A stretch of 20,477 nucleotides of DNA from Propionibacteriaceae bacterium UBA5174 (GCA_002413345.1 DHWU01000069.1:23445-43921); one strand, 5' to 3'; shown: positions 1 through 7,507, counted from the first letter of the stretch. The notes: generated by a model from the letters alone, not told the origin. Numbers and translations are program-made.

Positions 1-2
1 AC

Positions 3-1400
3 GTGGGCGCGAACCCCGAGAGCGTGGCGGTTAACGAGACCACGAACACCATCTACGTCACCAACCGAGGTAGCGCCACGGTGTCAGTGATCGACGGGAC
101 GACCGGTGTAGTGACCTCGACGATCTCGACAGGCTCAATGCCCGCCTCTGTTGCGGTGAATGAGACCACCAATACTGTCTACGTCGCCAATCAGGGCGAT
201 GAATCGGTGTCAGTGATCGACGGGGCGACGAACACCCTCACAGGCACCATCACTGTGGCAGGTGTGCACCAGGTTGCGGTGAATGCGGCCACGAACACCG
301 TCTACGCCACCGGCTACTACAGTGCCTCGGTGGCCGTGATAGATGGAGCCTCCAACACCGTGACCACCACCATCGCTGTAGACAGTTACCCGTCGGGGGT
401 CGCTGTGGACACGACCGCGCACAGGGTCTACGTCTCCAGCCTTGGCGATCACACCCTGACTGTGATCAACAGCAACACCAACGCGGTGGCTGGTGTCATC
501 GCAGGCATGGGGATCGGCGTCAACGGAGTCGCTGTGGACGAGTCGACGCACACCATCTTCGCCAACAGCAACCAGGGCGGCGGGTTGACTTCGGTGGTCG
601 ACGGGGTGAATAACCTGGTGACTCAAACCATCGCTGCGGGCGCCCAGCCGGTAGGGGTTGCGGTTAATGCGACTACCCACAAGGTTTACGTTGCAGCCCA
701 GGGCGACGACACGCTGAAAGTTCTTTCGACTGTGGTGGTGCCGGTAATCACCACGGGTTCGTTTGGTGCGGCCACGGTTGGTTCGGCCTATTCGCAAACG
801 GTGACTGTCACTGGTACCGCGCCGATTTCGTTTGCGGTCTCGTCAGGGAGTTTGCCTGCGGGTTTGACGTTGGATTCGGATACCGGCGTGGTGTCGGGCA
901 CGCCGACCGGCGCGGGTTCGTCCACCTTCACGATTACGGCAACCAACAGTGGCGGGAGTGACTCGAAGGAGTACACGGTTACGGTCGCGGACGATGTGGC
1001 CGCTCCGGTGATTTCGCTTGGTTCGTTCGGTGAGGCCACGGTTGGTTCGGCCTATTCGCAAACGGTGACTGTCACCGGTACCGCGCCGATCACGTTTGCG
1101 GTGTCGGCGGGGAGTCTGCCGGCTGGGTTGGTTTTGGATTCGGCCACCGGCCTGGTGTCGGGGACGCCGGCTGCTGCTGGTTCGTCCATCTTCACCATCA
1201 CCGCGACTAACGGTGCGGGGTCAACCTCCAAGGCGTACACCGTTACGGTCGCTGCGGCCGTAACCGCAGCGGACGCCGATCCGGGTCTGGCAACTACCGG
1301 ATTTGATGTGCTGCCTTGGGGTGTTGGCGGGGCCGTGGCAGTGGTAATCGGTGCGGGGCTCGTAGCTGGTGCGCGATACCGCCGAAGTTCCACTGTGTAG
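3..1400 (+). CDS. LAXTG wall-anchored YVTN beta-propeller / Ig-like surface protein (5' end outside window)
   Basis: This is a secreted surface protein probably linked to peptidoglycan by a sortase. The visible part begins inside a run of six repeats of about 40 residues with VAVN-TTN-VYV and SVIDG motifs (roughly residues 3-240), typical of YVTN-family beta-propellers. Two Ig-like putative He_PIG modules follow (about 247-332 and 335-420), each with the GLVLDS-TG-VSGTP pattern. The C-terminus carries LATTG (429-433), a hydrophobic stretch and a short Arg-rich tail, which is a sorting signal of the LAXTG type used by class E sortases. There is no signal peptide in view, so the GTG at position 3 is not the real start and the gene enters from the left. 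The ligand or function is unknown; adhesion or matrix binding is only a guess. Confidence 0.88.
   Translation: MGANPESVAVNETTNTIYVTNRGSATVSVIDGTTGVVTSTISTGSMPASVAVNETTNTVYVANQGDESVSVIDGATNTLTGTITVAGVHQVAVNAATNTVYATGYYSASVAVIDGASNTVTTTIAVDSYPSGVAVDTTAHRVYVSSLGDHTLTVINSNTNAVAGVIAGMGIGVNGVAVDESTHTIFANSNQGGGLTSVVDGVNNLVTQTIAAGAQPVGVAVNATTHKVYVAAQGDDTLKVLSTVVVPVITTGSFGAATVGSAYSQTVTVTGTAPISFAVSSGSLPAGLTLDSDTGVVSGTPTGAGSSTFTITATNSGGSDSKEYTVTVADDVAAPVISLGSFGEATVGSAYSQTVTVTGTAPITFAVSAGSLPAGLVLDSATGLVSGTPAAAGSSIFTITATNGAGSTSKAYTVTVAAAVTAADADPGLATTGFDVLPWGVGGAVAVVIGAGLVAGARYRRSSTV
771..1090 (+). repeat. Near-identical 56-bp segments in tandem Ig-like modules
   Basis: Bases 771-826 and 1035-1090 are identical except for one T/C change. 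They are spaced 264 bases (88 codons) apart, exactly one Ig-like module. Flanking module sequence is more diverged, so this block looks recently duplicated or homogenised by gene conversion. Confidence 0.85.
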
Positions 1401-1404
1401 GAAA

Positions 1405-1445
1405 GACACTTGCTGCTGGCTCCCAAATGGGGCCAGATAAGTGTC
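1405..1445 (+). terminator. Candidate hairpin terminator after the surface-protein gene
   Basis: An imperfect hairpin begins four bases after the stop codon. GACACTT pairs with AAGTGTC as the outer arm, and CTGGCTCC pairs with GGGGCCAG (one G.U pair) inside. There is no T-run, so it would be an atypical terminator or an mRNA 3' stabiliser. It separates the surface gene from the HtrA-like gene. Confidence 0.5.
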
Positions 1446-1454
1446 AACGACTTC

Positions 1455-1486
1455 ATCACCGGTGATTTCGCACCGTCAACTAAAGT
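1455..1486 (+). promoter_or_regulatory. Candidate promoter with 12-bp palindrome before the HtrA-like gene
   Basis: TAAAGT (1481-1486) is a reasonable -10 box about 25 bases before the start codon. The perfect palindrome ATCACCGGTGAT (1455-1466) lies where the -35 region would be, so it could be an operator. No good -35 hexamer is visible. This rests on pattern only. Confidence 0.3.
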
Positions 1487-1510
1487 GCGAGCAGTTGCGA
1501 TGGGGGTGTG

Positions 1511-2752
1511 ATGGTTGGCGAATACAACCGGTGGCGCGGAAGCCACCTTGGCCACAACCCATTGTCCGGAAGCGCCGAGTCCGATTCGTCTGGCCAGTCC
1601 ACGTGGGTAACGGCATCCCAGCGGCCCGATCTGGCGTGGCCGATTTACCAACCAGATGGTGATCACTCAGGTGGGACGGTCGCTATCAACCCTGTTCGGC
1701 CACCGGCGCCGCCGCGACGTCCCAGGAGAGTTCTGATCGCGATTGTGACCAGCGTGGTGGTCGCGGGCGTGGTCGTTGTCGGTGATAGTTGGCTGGGTGT
1801 TTCGAGATTCGATGCGTCCGTGCCGCAGGCCGCTGTCGTCCAGTGGACGAAGGCCGACCCAGCGCTGACCGCTGGGCTGGTCAGGGTTCAGATCACCGCG
1901 GCCAATGAGGCCGACGGCATTGTGATGACCAAGGACGGACTGGTCGCCACCAGCTATTCGCGGATCGCCGGAATCGGCGGGTCACCGAAAAACATCACCG
2001 ATATTGAGCTCAGGGTCACCTCCGATGGAGGTGTGCCAATGAAGGCCGAAATCATCGGCTTTGACGCTGCCAAAGACGTCGCAGTGTTGCGCGTACCGGG
2101 CTTCGTGCCTTCCAGCGTCGCCAAGCCAGGTGCGGCGGTCGAAACCGGCAGCGCGCTCACCTTGCTTGATGACCAAGGCGAAAGCCTGCCGGTGATGGGC
2201 CATCCGGTGACGGTCAACGCAACGAACCAGTCGTGCTCGCGGACCGGGGCGACCCTGATCAGTCGACCGAGTGTGTTTCAATTCGGGCTTGATGTGGCAA
2301 CGGCTGAGCCAGGCGGAGCGGTCGTCGCCGACGACGGGACGGTCGTGGGCATGTATTACGGCGGCGAAGGTGACCAGCACTGCGCAGTGCCGATCGCGGA
2401 CGTGGCTCAGGTGGTTAACAACGTCAGTTTGGGCAAGCAGACCGCCACCACCCGGGTTGGGCCCCCAGGCACCCTTGGCGTCCAGTTAATGGATGACGAC
2501 AGTACCTACCCGCAGGTCATCTCGATTGATAACGAAGGCCTGCTGGTCAGCGCTGTCGGGGTGCAGGTGGGCGACGTCCTAACCCGGGTTGGCAAGACGT
2601 CACTACGACGAAGTGAACTCACCACACTTGGCCCCGACGGAGTTATCCGCTCACTGGAACCTGGACAGCAGGTAGTCATCGAGTGGAAGTCTGGCGGGGT
2701 GACTCGCACGGCGAAAGTGAAGGTTGGCGTTGGGGCCGAACCCAATGGCTAA
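1511..2752 (+). CDS. Membrane-anchored HtrA/DegP-like protein with PDZ domain, probably catalytically inactive
   Basis: The 413-residue protein has a Pro/Arg-rich cytoplasmic N-terminus, one membrane segment (about 74-91), a trypsin-like domain (about 115-315) and a C-terminal PDZ domain (about 325-410, beginning GTLGVQL). The fold is recognisable from KDGLVATS, the Asp-strand motif DVAVLRV and DDGTVVGM. However, the usual TNNHVV histidine motif reads TSYSRI, and the GNSGGP serine motif reads AEPGGA. Catalytic His and Ser are therefore apparently Ser and Pro, which points to a pseudo-protease that may act as a scaffold or sensor. Two cysteines in the outer domain (SCSRTG and QHCAVP) could form a disulfide. 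The ATG at 1511 is preferred over the adjacent GTG at 1508; a weak GATGGGGG sits upstream. The 3' end overlaps the next gene. Confidence 0.8.
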   Translation: MVGEYNRWRGSHLGHNPLSGSAESDSSGQSTWVTASQRPDLAWPIYQPDGDHSGGTVAINPVRPPAPPRRPRRVLIAIVTSVVVAGVVVVGDSWLGVSRFDASVPQAAVVQWTKADPALTAGLVRVQITAANEADGIVMTKDGLVATSYSRIAGIGGSPKNITDIELRVTSDGGVPMKAEIIGFDAAKDVAVLRVPGFVPSSVAKPGAAVETGSALTLLDDQGESLPVMGHPVTVNATNQSCSRTGATLISRPSVFQFGLDVATAEPGGAVVADDGTVVGMYYGGEGDQHCAVPIADVAQVVNNVSLGKQTATTRVGPPGTLGVQLMDDDSTYPQVISIDNEGLLVSAVGVQVGDVLTRVGKTSLRRSELTTLGPDGVIRSLEPGQQVVIEWKSGGVTRTAKVKVGVGAEPNG

Positions 2753-3128
2753 AGGCGATAAGCGCCACCCGCGTGGCTTGCCCGCGGCAGTCACCGTTGC
2801 GGTGTTGTTCTTCGCCCTGCTGGGCGTGCTCACTGCACTGCTATTGCTGCCGGGTTTGGTGATGGTGATCTCGGCGGCGCTGAGCTTGGCGGCTTTCGTG
2901 CTGTATCGGGCTGACAAAGCTGCCGCGATCCGAGGCGACTGGCGAGTCAGCGAATCGAGCCTGCAAGTTGTCGCGGTGCTCGGCGGTTGGCCCGGTGCTC
3001 TGGTGGCCCAACGGCTCTACCGTCACAAGACCCGCAAACAGTCATTTCAGACGGTGTTCTGGGCAGGTGTTGTGATCAACTGCGCGGCACTGGCCTGGTT
3101 GGTGATTGCCCGGCCTTTCCACTTCTAA
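2745..3128 (+). CDS. DUF1294-family small membrane protein
   Basis: The 127-residue protein has two adjacent N-terminal membrane helices (about 12-52) and a C-terminal one (about 104-122). Between them is the DUF1294 signature: YRADKAAAIRGDWRVSE, then LGGWPGAL and RHKTRKQSF. The family has no established biochemical function. The ATG at 2745 overlaps the preceding gene by 8 bases, which implies translational coupling with the HtrA-like protein; an in-frame TTG at 2724 is a less likely start. Whether the two proteins work together is unknown. Confidence 0.82.
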   Translation: MAKGDKRHPRGLPAAVTVAVLFFALLGVLTALLLLPGLVMVISAALSLAAFVLYRADKAAAIRGDWRVSESSLQVVAVLGGWPGALVAQRLYRHKTRKQSFQTVFWAGVVINCAALAWLVIARPFHF

Positions 3129-3163
3129 CCCGGGCGCCCAAATCGCCACCGACTCCGATCCCC

Positions 3164-3169
3164 TAAGAT
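3164..3169 (+). promoter_or_regulatory. Candidate leaderless -10 box (TAAGAT)
   Basis: TAAGAT is followed by 7 bases and then an ATG at 3177, the usual spacing for leaderless actinobacterial transcripts. No convincing -35 box is seen. Confidence 0.4.
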
Positions 3170-3176
3170 CCGGCCC

Positions 3177-3242
3177 ATGGCGAGACAGAACCGATTCGGC
3201 AGACGGGCCTTGGCCGTCCAGGTGAGCGTTGCGGGGCTCTGA
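3177..3242 (+). CDS. Possible 21-codon leader ORF coupled to the downstream giant gene
   Basis: This ORF encodes a basic peptide (MARQNRFGRRALAV...) and ends in TGA at 3240-3242. The last base of that stop is the first base of the ATG of the 1099-residue gene (TGATG). With TAAGAT just upstream, the small ORF could be translated from a leaderless mRNA and feed ribosomes into the large gene, which has no clear Shine-Dalgarno of its own. It could equally be chance, or the remnant of a longer N-terminus separated by a frameshift. No homologue is recognised. Confidence 0.35.
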   Translation: MARQNRFGRRALAVQVSVAGL

Positions 3243-6200
3243 TGCGGGCGAACCGTCACTTGTCCGAAGCGATCGGGATCTTCACCGAACTGGGCTGGGC
3301 TGAGGCTGCCATCGAACAAGCCCCCGACCTGCCCACCGGCACTGCCGAGCAGCGTCGCCTCGCCCTTTCCGGGCTGAACACCGGCGATTGGGACCAAGCC
3401 GGTGTGGTTGGGAGCGAAACCTACGGCTGGGCCAACCCGACCTACACCAAGACGGCGATGCTCGCCCTGTTCGCGGTCAAAGTGGGGGTGGACGCCCGCC
3501 GGGCTGCGGCCATCCTGTCAGGGCCAGGGATTGTGCCTGATGAGGTGTCCTTTCAGGTTCTCGCTGGGCGAAGCCCCGCCTTCGCCGCAGCGTTCGTCCA
3601 GGCGGCCTGCCGGTCCAACCGGCGACCCTGGGAACATGCCCCCTCGGTGCACGGCGGCGCGGCAGTTCGGCTGGTTGCCCACCACAACATTGCGGTGCCG
3701 CAGAACACTGAATACCTCAAAGACTGGGCCGCGTTTGCCCTGGCTGTGATCACCGGCGACCGTAGCGAGATCTATCCGCGCGAGCGTTCGGTGCCGACGG
3801 TGGAGGTGATTCGGTCACGGTTTGCTGAACACGCCGAAGCCGCTGGCGCACTGGCGATGAATGCCACCGGTCCGTTCGGACGGGTCGTTCCCGCCGCGGT
3901 AGCCCAAGGCTGGTGGGGCCGTGACCAGGCCGTCGAGCTCAGCTTCTTGGCGCTGGATTCTGCGCAACGCCCCGGTGACCGGAAGCGCTGGGCCGAGATT
4001 CTCACTGACCACCTGGAAATCAGTGACGCCGAACTGCTGGCCCGGGCCGACGCGTTGGTGCCAACCCTGGCAACCGGCGAAGCGCCGCTGGTGGAACGCT
4101 TCGCCCCACGGCTGATCGGCGGCCTGCCCGCTGAAGAACTCGGCGAGGTGGCTTTGGTTAGCCTGATGGCCAATTCTCGTAAGGCGCAGAAGGTCGTCTT
4201 GAAAGCCCTGGCTGGCCGTCCGGCGCCCACCGCTGAGGCTGCCGAAATGCTGGCGCCCAGGCTGGCTGAGTTGGCCTCTGATTCAGATCCGACGCTGGCC
4301 CGAGCGGCCACCGAGTTGGCCCAGACCTGGGGGGTGGACTGTGAGCCGGTTGGGTCGCCGGAGCCAATTCGCGGCTTGTGGCAGCCAACTCCGCCGCTGT
4401 GGCAGGTTCCTGATTTCGATCCGGGCCCGCTCACTGCGCAGGCGCTGACCGAGGCGGCCGCAAATCTGGTGGGCGGTCCAGATACCGTCGATGACATCAG
4501 CGTTGATCGGTTCTTGACCATCCTGGTGGCCGTTGCGCACCAGGACGAAGCGGCGGCACGGCTGGCGTTGCGGGGAGCCAAAACACGTAGCGATCCGGGT
4601 CTTCGTCCGGTGCAGGCCTGGTTGGCCCAGGTGTCACCCCGCTGGGGTCTGGATCCCGAAGGCCACTTCTACAACACGTTGACGGCCCGTGAGTTTGCCA
4701 TTTTTCAGCGGCTCGGCGAGTTGCCCTGTCTGCTCTCCCAGCCATCGCGGGTCGACCTCCGGATTCGGATTGACGATCTGGTGGCCCGGCTGGTGGCCTA
4801 TCGCGATGCTGGTGTGGATGTAGTCGAGGCCGATTTGTTGGCGGCGCTGTTTCGCCTAGATCCGGCCGATCCTGGCGTCCTGCCTGCGGCCAGCGAGTTG
4901 GCGATAAAGGTGCGGCTGCAGTCGGGTGCGGTGATGGCGCGGACGGCCGGTCAGATCCTGCACGACTACCTCGCCGATCCGCTGGTCGATCCCGGACTGC
5001 AGTTCGAAAGCGGCCGCTGGAAGTTCTGGGCTTCGGCGAAGCTGACTGTTCCGGCTTCGCTGGCCGGATTCCCGCCGCGGCTCGCTAGCTGTTGGCCGGA
5101 CCCGTTCACGTTCCCCGGGTGGGGCGATTCAACGATGACCGGCCTGCACTGGAGCTCAGAAGCTGACCGAGGGTTGGGTCTGCTCGCTCGCCAGGTCGCT
5201 CGACGGGCCACCCCGCTTCCGCCAGGGGGAGCATTGAACCTGCTCGCCATTCAGCGCTCGGCGCACCCCGCGGCTGCCGGTGATGCGGCGACGGCAGTTT
5301 CGGAGGCCTGGCAGCGGGGCCTGCTGCAGCCTGGGGTAGCCGACGTTACTTACCTGGACTGGTCCGATCGGCGGTCAAACTTGGCCGCTCTGGCGGCGGC
5401 GTTGGTGATGGTGGCTGATGGCGGAACGCTGTCGGTGGTCTGGCCGATCCTGGACGATCTACTCATCGCCAGCTTGCGGGCAGTGCGGATGCTGGCTGGC
5501 ACTGCGGAGGTCGTTGCGGCCATGGCCAGTTTGTTGCCCGAGGTGGACGCCGCGGTCGCTGCCGGTTTGGCGCCTGCTGAAGCTCTCGAACTGCCAGGGG
5601 TTCGGGAGTTAGCGGCCCGGGCTGGGGCCTCGCGGGCGGTCGTTTTGGCCGGCGAGCTCGCCGCACGGCTGCCTGCGGCCACGGTGGCGGTTACCGGCGT
5701 CGCGCCGGAACCGCAGCTGGTTAACGAAGCATTCGAAGCGCTTTGGCCTGAAGCTGCCGGAACCCTGCCTGCGGTAACCGACGAGGCCACCCTCGCGGTG
5801 TCTTGGCTCGATCCTGACGCGTCCTCTCGGCAGCTGCGGTTCGATGTGACCCTGCCCCAATACCCCGAGCAACGGTTCCAGGTGACCAAGCGGTGGGTTT
5901 ATGACCTGGAGCAGGAGGGGCAGTGTGAGGCCGAATCCGTCCCGCTCGACAATCCGGAAGCCCGCACTCCCGCCTGGTTGCATTGGGACGCCACCGACGC
6001 AGCCTTGGTGGCGGCCGCAAACCGGAACTGGCGCGAAGGTAAAGACGGCCCCTTGGCCGGTGGCTCGACGCCGCTGTCGACCACATTGGTCGCGATCAGC
6101 CTGGGTCTGACCAGCCAGGACGGCGATGCGTCCCTGGACGGAATGCACCTGGTGCGTGACCTGGTCAGCGAGGGCGAGATCGGTTGGGCAGCGGTTCGCC

Positions 6201-6541
6201 AGGCGATGGGTCAACTGCTGGCGCACTCGGTGTTTAGCCCGGTCAGGCTGGCCCGGCTACTCGAGGATGACCCGAGTCTGCTCCCGGTGCTCTGGCCGGT
6301 GCTCACCGAAGCGATCCAGGTCGCCGGCGCCTCGGACACCGCGCTGCCGCGATGGCTGAATCGGATCCTGGACACCGCGGTGCTGCGCGCACCACACCTG
6401 GCCGAGGCGGCCCGTCGGGGACGGATTCCAGCTCAGGCGGCAGCCTGGTCGGGGCTGGCCGAGATCGCGGCCCGTGGCGGGTCATCGTCCGCGGTGGCCA
6501 AGGCCCGCCAACTGATTGGCCTGCTCGGTTTGCCCGATTGA
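3242..6541 (+). CDS. Giant (1099 aa) predicted helical-repeat protein, function unknown
   Basis: The protein is rich in Ala, Leu and Trp, lacks a signal peptide or membrane helices, and is therefore probably cytoplasmic. Much of it (about 1-800) reads as successive amphipathic helices, as in HEAT/ARM-type repeats, e.g. the segments around AAEMLAPRLAELASDS and VRELAARAGASRAV. A more beta-rich stretch follows (about 855-900, WLDPDASSRQLRFDVTLP), then a helical C-terminus. Length and organisation recall large actinobacterial DUF6493-type proteins that sit near SWIM zinc-finger and MoxR/VWA genes, but none of those partners is present here and I cannot confirm the family. ATG 3242 is the first usable start after the in-frame stop at 3164. 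No catalytic motif is visible. Confidence 0.8.
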   Translation: MRANRHLSEAIGIFTELGWAEAAIEQAPDLPTGTAEQRRLALSGLNTGDWDQAGVVGSETYGWANPTYTKTAMLALFAVKVGVDARRAAAILSGPGIVPDEVSFQVLAGRSPAFAAAFVQAACRSNRRPWEHAPSVHGGAAVRLVAHHNIAVPQNTEYLKDWAAFALAVITGDRSEIYPRERSVPTVEVIRSRFAEHAEAAGALAMNATGPFGRVVPAAVAQGWWGRDQAVELSFLALDSAQRPGDRKRWAEILTDHLEISDAELLARADALVPTLATGEAPLVERFAPRLIGGLPAEELGEVALVSLMANSRKAQKVVLKALAGRPAPTAEAAEMLAPRLAELASDSDPTLARAATELAQTWGVDCEPVGSPEPIRGLWQPTPPLWQVPDFDPGPLTAQALTEAAANLVGGPDTVDDISVDRFLTILVAVAHQDEAAARLALRGAKTRSDPGLRPVQAWLAQVSPRWGLDPEGHFYNTLTAREFAIFQRLGELPCLLSQPSRVDLRIRIDDLVARLVAYRDAGVDVVEADLLAALFRLDPADPGVLPAASELAIKVRLQSGAVMARTAGQILHDYLADPLVDPGLQFESGRWKFWASAKLTVPASLAGFPPRLASCWPDPFTFPGWGDSTMTGLHWSSEADRGLGLLARQVARRATPLPPGGALNLLAIQRSAHPAAAGDAATAVSEAWQRGLLQPGVADVTYLDWSDRRSNLAALAAALVMVADGGTLSVVWPILDDLLIASLRAVRMLAGTAEVVAAMASLLPEVDAAVAAGLAPAEALELPGVRELAARAGASRAVVLAGELAARLPAATVAVTGVAPEPQLVNEAFEALWPEAAGTLPAVTDEATLAVSWLDPDASSRQLRFDVTLPQYPEQRFQVTKRWVYDLEQEGQCEAESVPLDNPEARTPAWLHWDATDAALVAAANRNWREGKDGPLAGGSTPLSTTLVAISLGLTSQDGDASLDGMHLVRDLVSEGEIGWAAVRQAMGQLLAHSVFSPVRLARLLEDDPSLLPVLWPVLTEAIQVAGASDTALPRWLNRILDTAVLRAPHLAEAARRGRIPAQAAAWSGLAEIAARGGSSSAVAKARQLIGLLGLPD

Positions 6542-6549
6542 GTTGCGCC

Positions 6550-6581
6550 TTGCGGCCGATTTGCCACCCTTGCGCTGATCA
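6550..6581 (-). repeat. Left copy of flanking repeat (reads DQRKGG on the - strand)
   Basis: On the - strand, TGATCAGCGCAAGGGTGGC (6563-6581) followed by GGCCGCAA (6550-6557) is repeated at 7656-7688 in the same orientation. It lies just after the end of the giant gene and bounds the HTH island on the left. The 5-base gap between the two blocks is 6 bases in the other copy. Confidence 0.75.
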
Positions 6582-6592
6582 ATTGGGGGCGG

Positions 6593-6673
6593 CTAGGTCC
6601 AGATCGCCTGCCAGGCCGTTGGCTCAATGTGTTGCTGGCGCCAGTGTCGATCCTGGTCGTATTGGGTGGTCAT
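6593..6673 (-). CDS. Short ORF (26 codons) in ATGA overlap, last of the HTH island
   Basis: This ORF starts with the ATG inside GGATGA, the stop of the preceding - strand ORF, and runs 26 codons (MTTQYDQDRHWRQQ...) to TAG. The ATGA overlap and non-repetitive, Gln/Trp-rich composition suggest a real coding stretch, or the tail of a gene displaced by a frameshift. It ends about a dozen bases before the flanking repeat, so it may be a truncated remnant. No family is recognised. Confidence 0.3.
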   Translation of the reverse strand: MTTQYDQDRHWRQQHIEPTAWQAIWT

Positions 6674-6948
6674 CCCAAGGCCGATGGAGTGAATGACAGC
6701 AGTCTCGGCCAAGGTGCCCCGGGTTGTCTTCTATCGGTGAACCTAAGTCGGGCAGCGTCGTCCTCAGCGACTGTGTGGTACATGAATGAGGTTATGCAGG
6801 GGAATTCGGCTGCGATGGATACCGCCACGTCAAAGCTTGCTGAAGGCTTGTCTTCGCCATTTGGGCAGACGAACTGCATCAATTCCGACGGGACAAGACG
6901 TCCGCCAGGAATGGAATCAACGGGCAGTCCAGAAGCCACGGAGTCCAA
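6670..6948 (-). CDS. Unrecognised ORF downstream of the HTH gene, start uncertain
   Basis: The frame is open on the - strand from 6999 to the TGA at 6670-6672, about 109 codons. No ATG or GTG lies near its 5' end; the TTG at 6948 is the best conventional start and an ATA at 6984 follows a weak GGAAGGG. The peptide has mixed, protein-like composition (PSELMQFVCPNGEDK, then SFDVAVSIAAEFPC), unlike the Ser/Gly-rich reading of the opposite strand. It follows the HTH gene by about 14-65 bases in the same direction, so it may be the partner (toxin-like) gene or a decayed remnant of one. No domain is recognised and no function is proposed. Confidence 0.4.
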   Translation of the reverse strand: MDSVASGLPVDSIPGGRLVPSELMQFVCPNGEDKPSASFDVAVSIAAEFPCITSFMYHTVAEDDAARLRFTDRRQPGAPWPRLLSFTPSALG

Positions 6949-7012
6949 GCCGTCGCGATATCCGTGCTCCCAGCGTCGATCTATTCGCCCTTCCGTCGGC
7001 TAGGACGGTACC

Positions 7013-7465
7013 TTAACGCCTTTCCTCGGCCTTCGCCTGTATGCCCTTGAGAATGGTGTCGTACTCTTCATCGGACAAAAATCCGCTGTCGTGGGCGCGA
7101 ATTACCTCATCAATTGATCCGGGAACGTCGACCATTGGTTCATCAAACCCCGTTTGGCGGGGCAGATAGTCCCAGTTGATCAGCCTTTCAATCATCTCGT
7201 CACGACTAAATTTCCCAGCATTGCGCCGCAGCGCCACATCGTAAGGGGAGTCGTCGGTGGGTAGCCGTGCGGCCTTGCCGAGGCGTTTGGAGACCGCAGC
7301 TTGGCTCACCGTCAGCATTTTGGCGATCTCGCCTTGCGGGATGCCCGCCTGGTTGGCTGCGACGACTGTGCGATCCATGTCTCGCTCGGTCAGCTCCGCG
7401 ACAGCTCGGTATCTGGTGATCTCAGACGCGAAGTCGCGGCGGAAACCCGTTGTGATCGGGGACAT
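7013..7465 (-). CDS. HTH DNA-binding protein, antitoxin-like regulator
   Basis: The 150-residue protein has a helical N-terminus and a helix-turn-helix at about 41-62 (GIPQGEIAKMLTVSQAAVSK) of the kind found in sigma-region-4-like and antitoxin proteins. A C-terminal helical region (about 86-145) carries FSRDEMIERLINWDYLP and SGFLSDEEYDTILKG; similar tails occur in actinobacterial regulators of presumed toxin-antitoxin pairs, a comparison from memory. The ATG at 7465 is preferred: GAGGAGG lies 5 bases upstream, whereas the in-frame GTG at 7471 abuts that Shine-Dalgarno. Base composition is less GC-rich than in neighbouring genes, consistent with transfer. An inverted repeat over the promoter suggests autoregulation. 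The toxin partner, if any, would be the unrecognised ORF downstream. Confidence 0.78.
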   Translation of the reverse strand: MSPITTGFRRDFASEITRYRAVAELTERDMDRTVVAANQAGIPQGEIAKMLTVSQAAVSKRLGKAARLPTDDSPYDVALRRNAGKFSRDEMIERLINWDYLPRQTGFDEPMVDVPGSIDEVIRAHDSGFLSDEEYDTILKGIQAKAEERR

Positions 7466-7489
7466 TGACACCTCCTCAGGGATACGAAA

Positions 7490-7507
7490 AGTATAACCGG
7501 AGTTATA
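7490..7507 (-). promoter_or_regulatory. Promoter and overlapping operator of the HTH gene
   Basis: On the - strand, TATACT (7495-7490) is a good -10 box 25 bases before the ATG. It overlaps the perfect inverted repeat TATAAC-CGGA-GTTATA (7492-7507). A repressor bound there would block the promoter, so the HTH protein is the obvious candidate ligand. No clear -35 is present. Confidence 0.55.

Noticed and set aside
3772..4581. Long - strand open frame (269 codons) inside the giant gene
   Set aside because: It is antisense to a convincing 1099-residue protein and its translation is Ser/Ala/Arg-rich low complexity, typical of the complement of GC-rich coding DNA.
6629..7003. + strand open frame of 124 codons in the HTH island
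   Set aside because: Ser/Gly-rich composition and no Shine-Dalgarno or promoter; the - strand frame reads more like protein and lies in line with the HTH gene.
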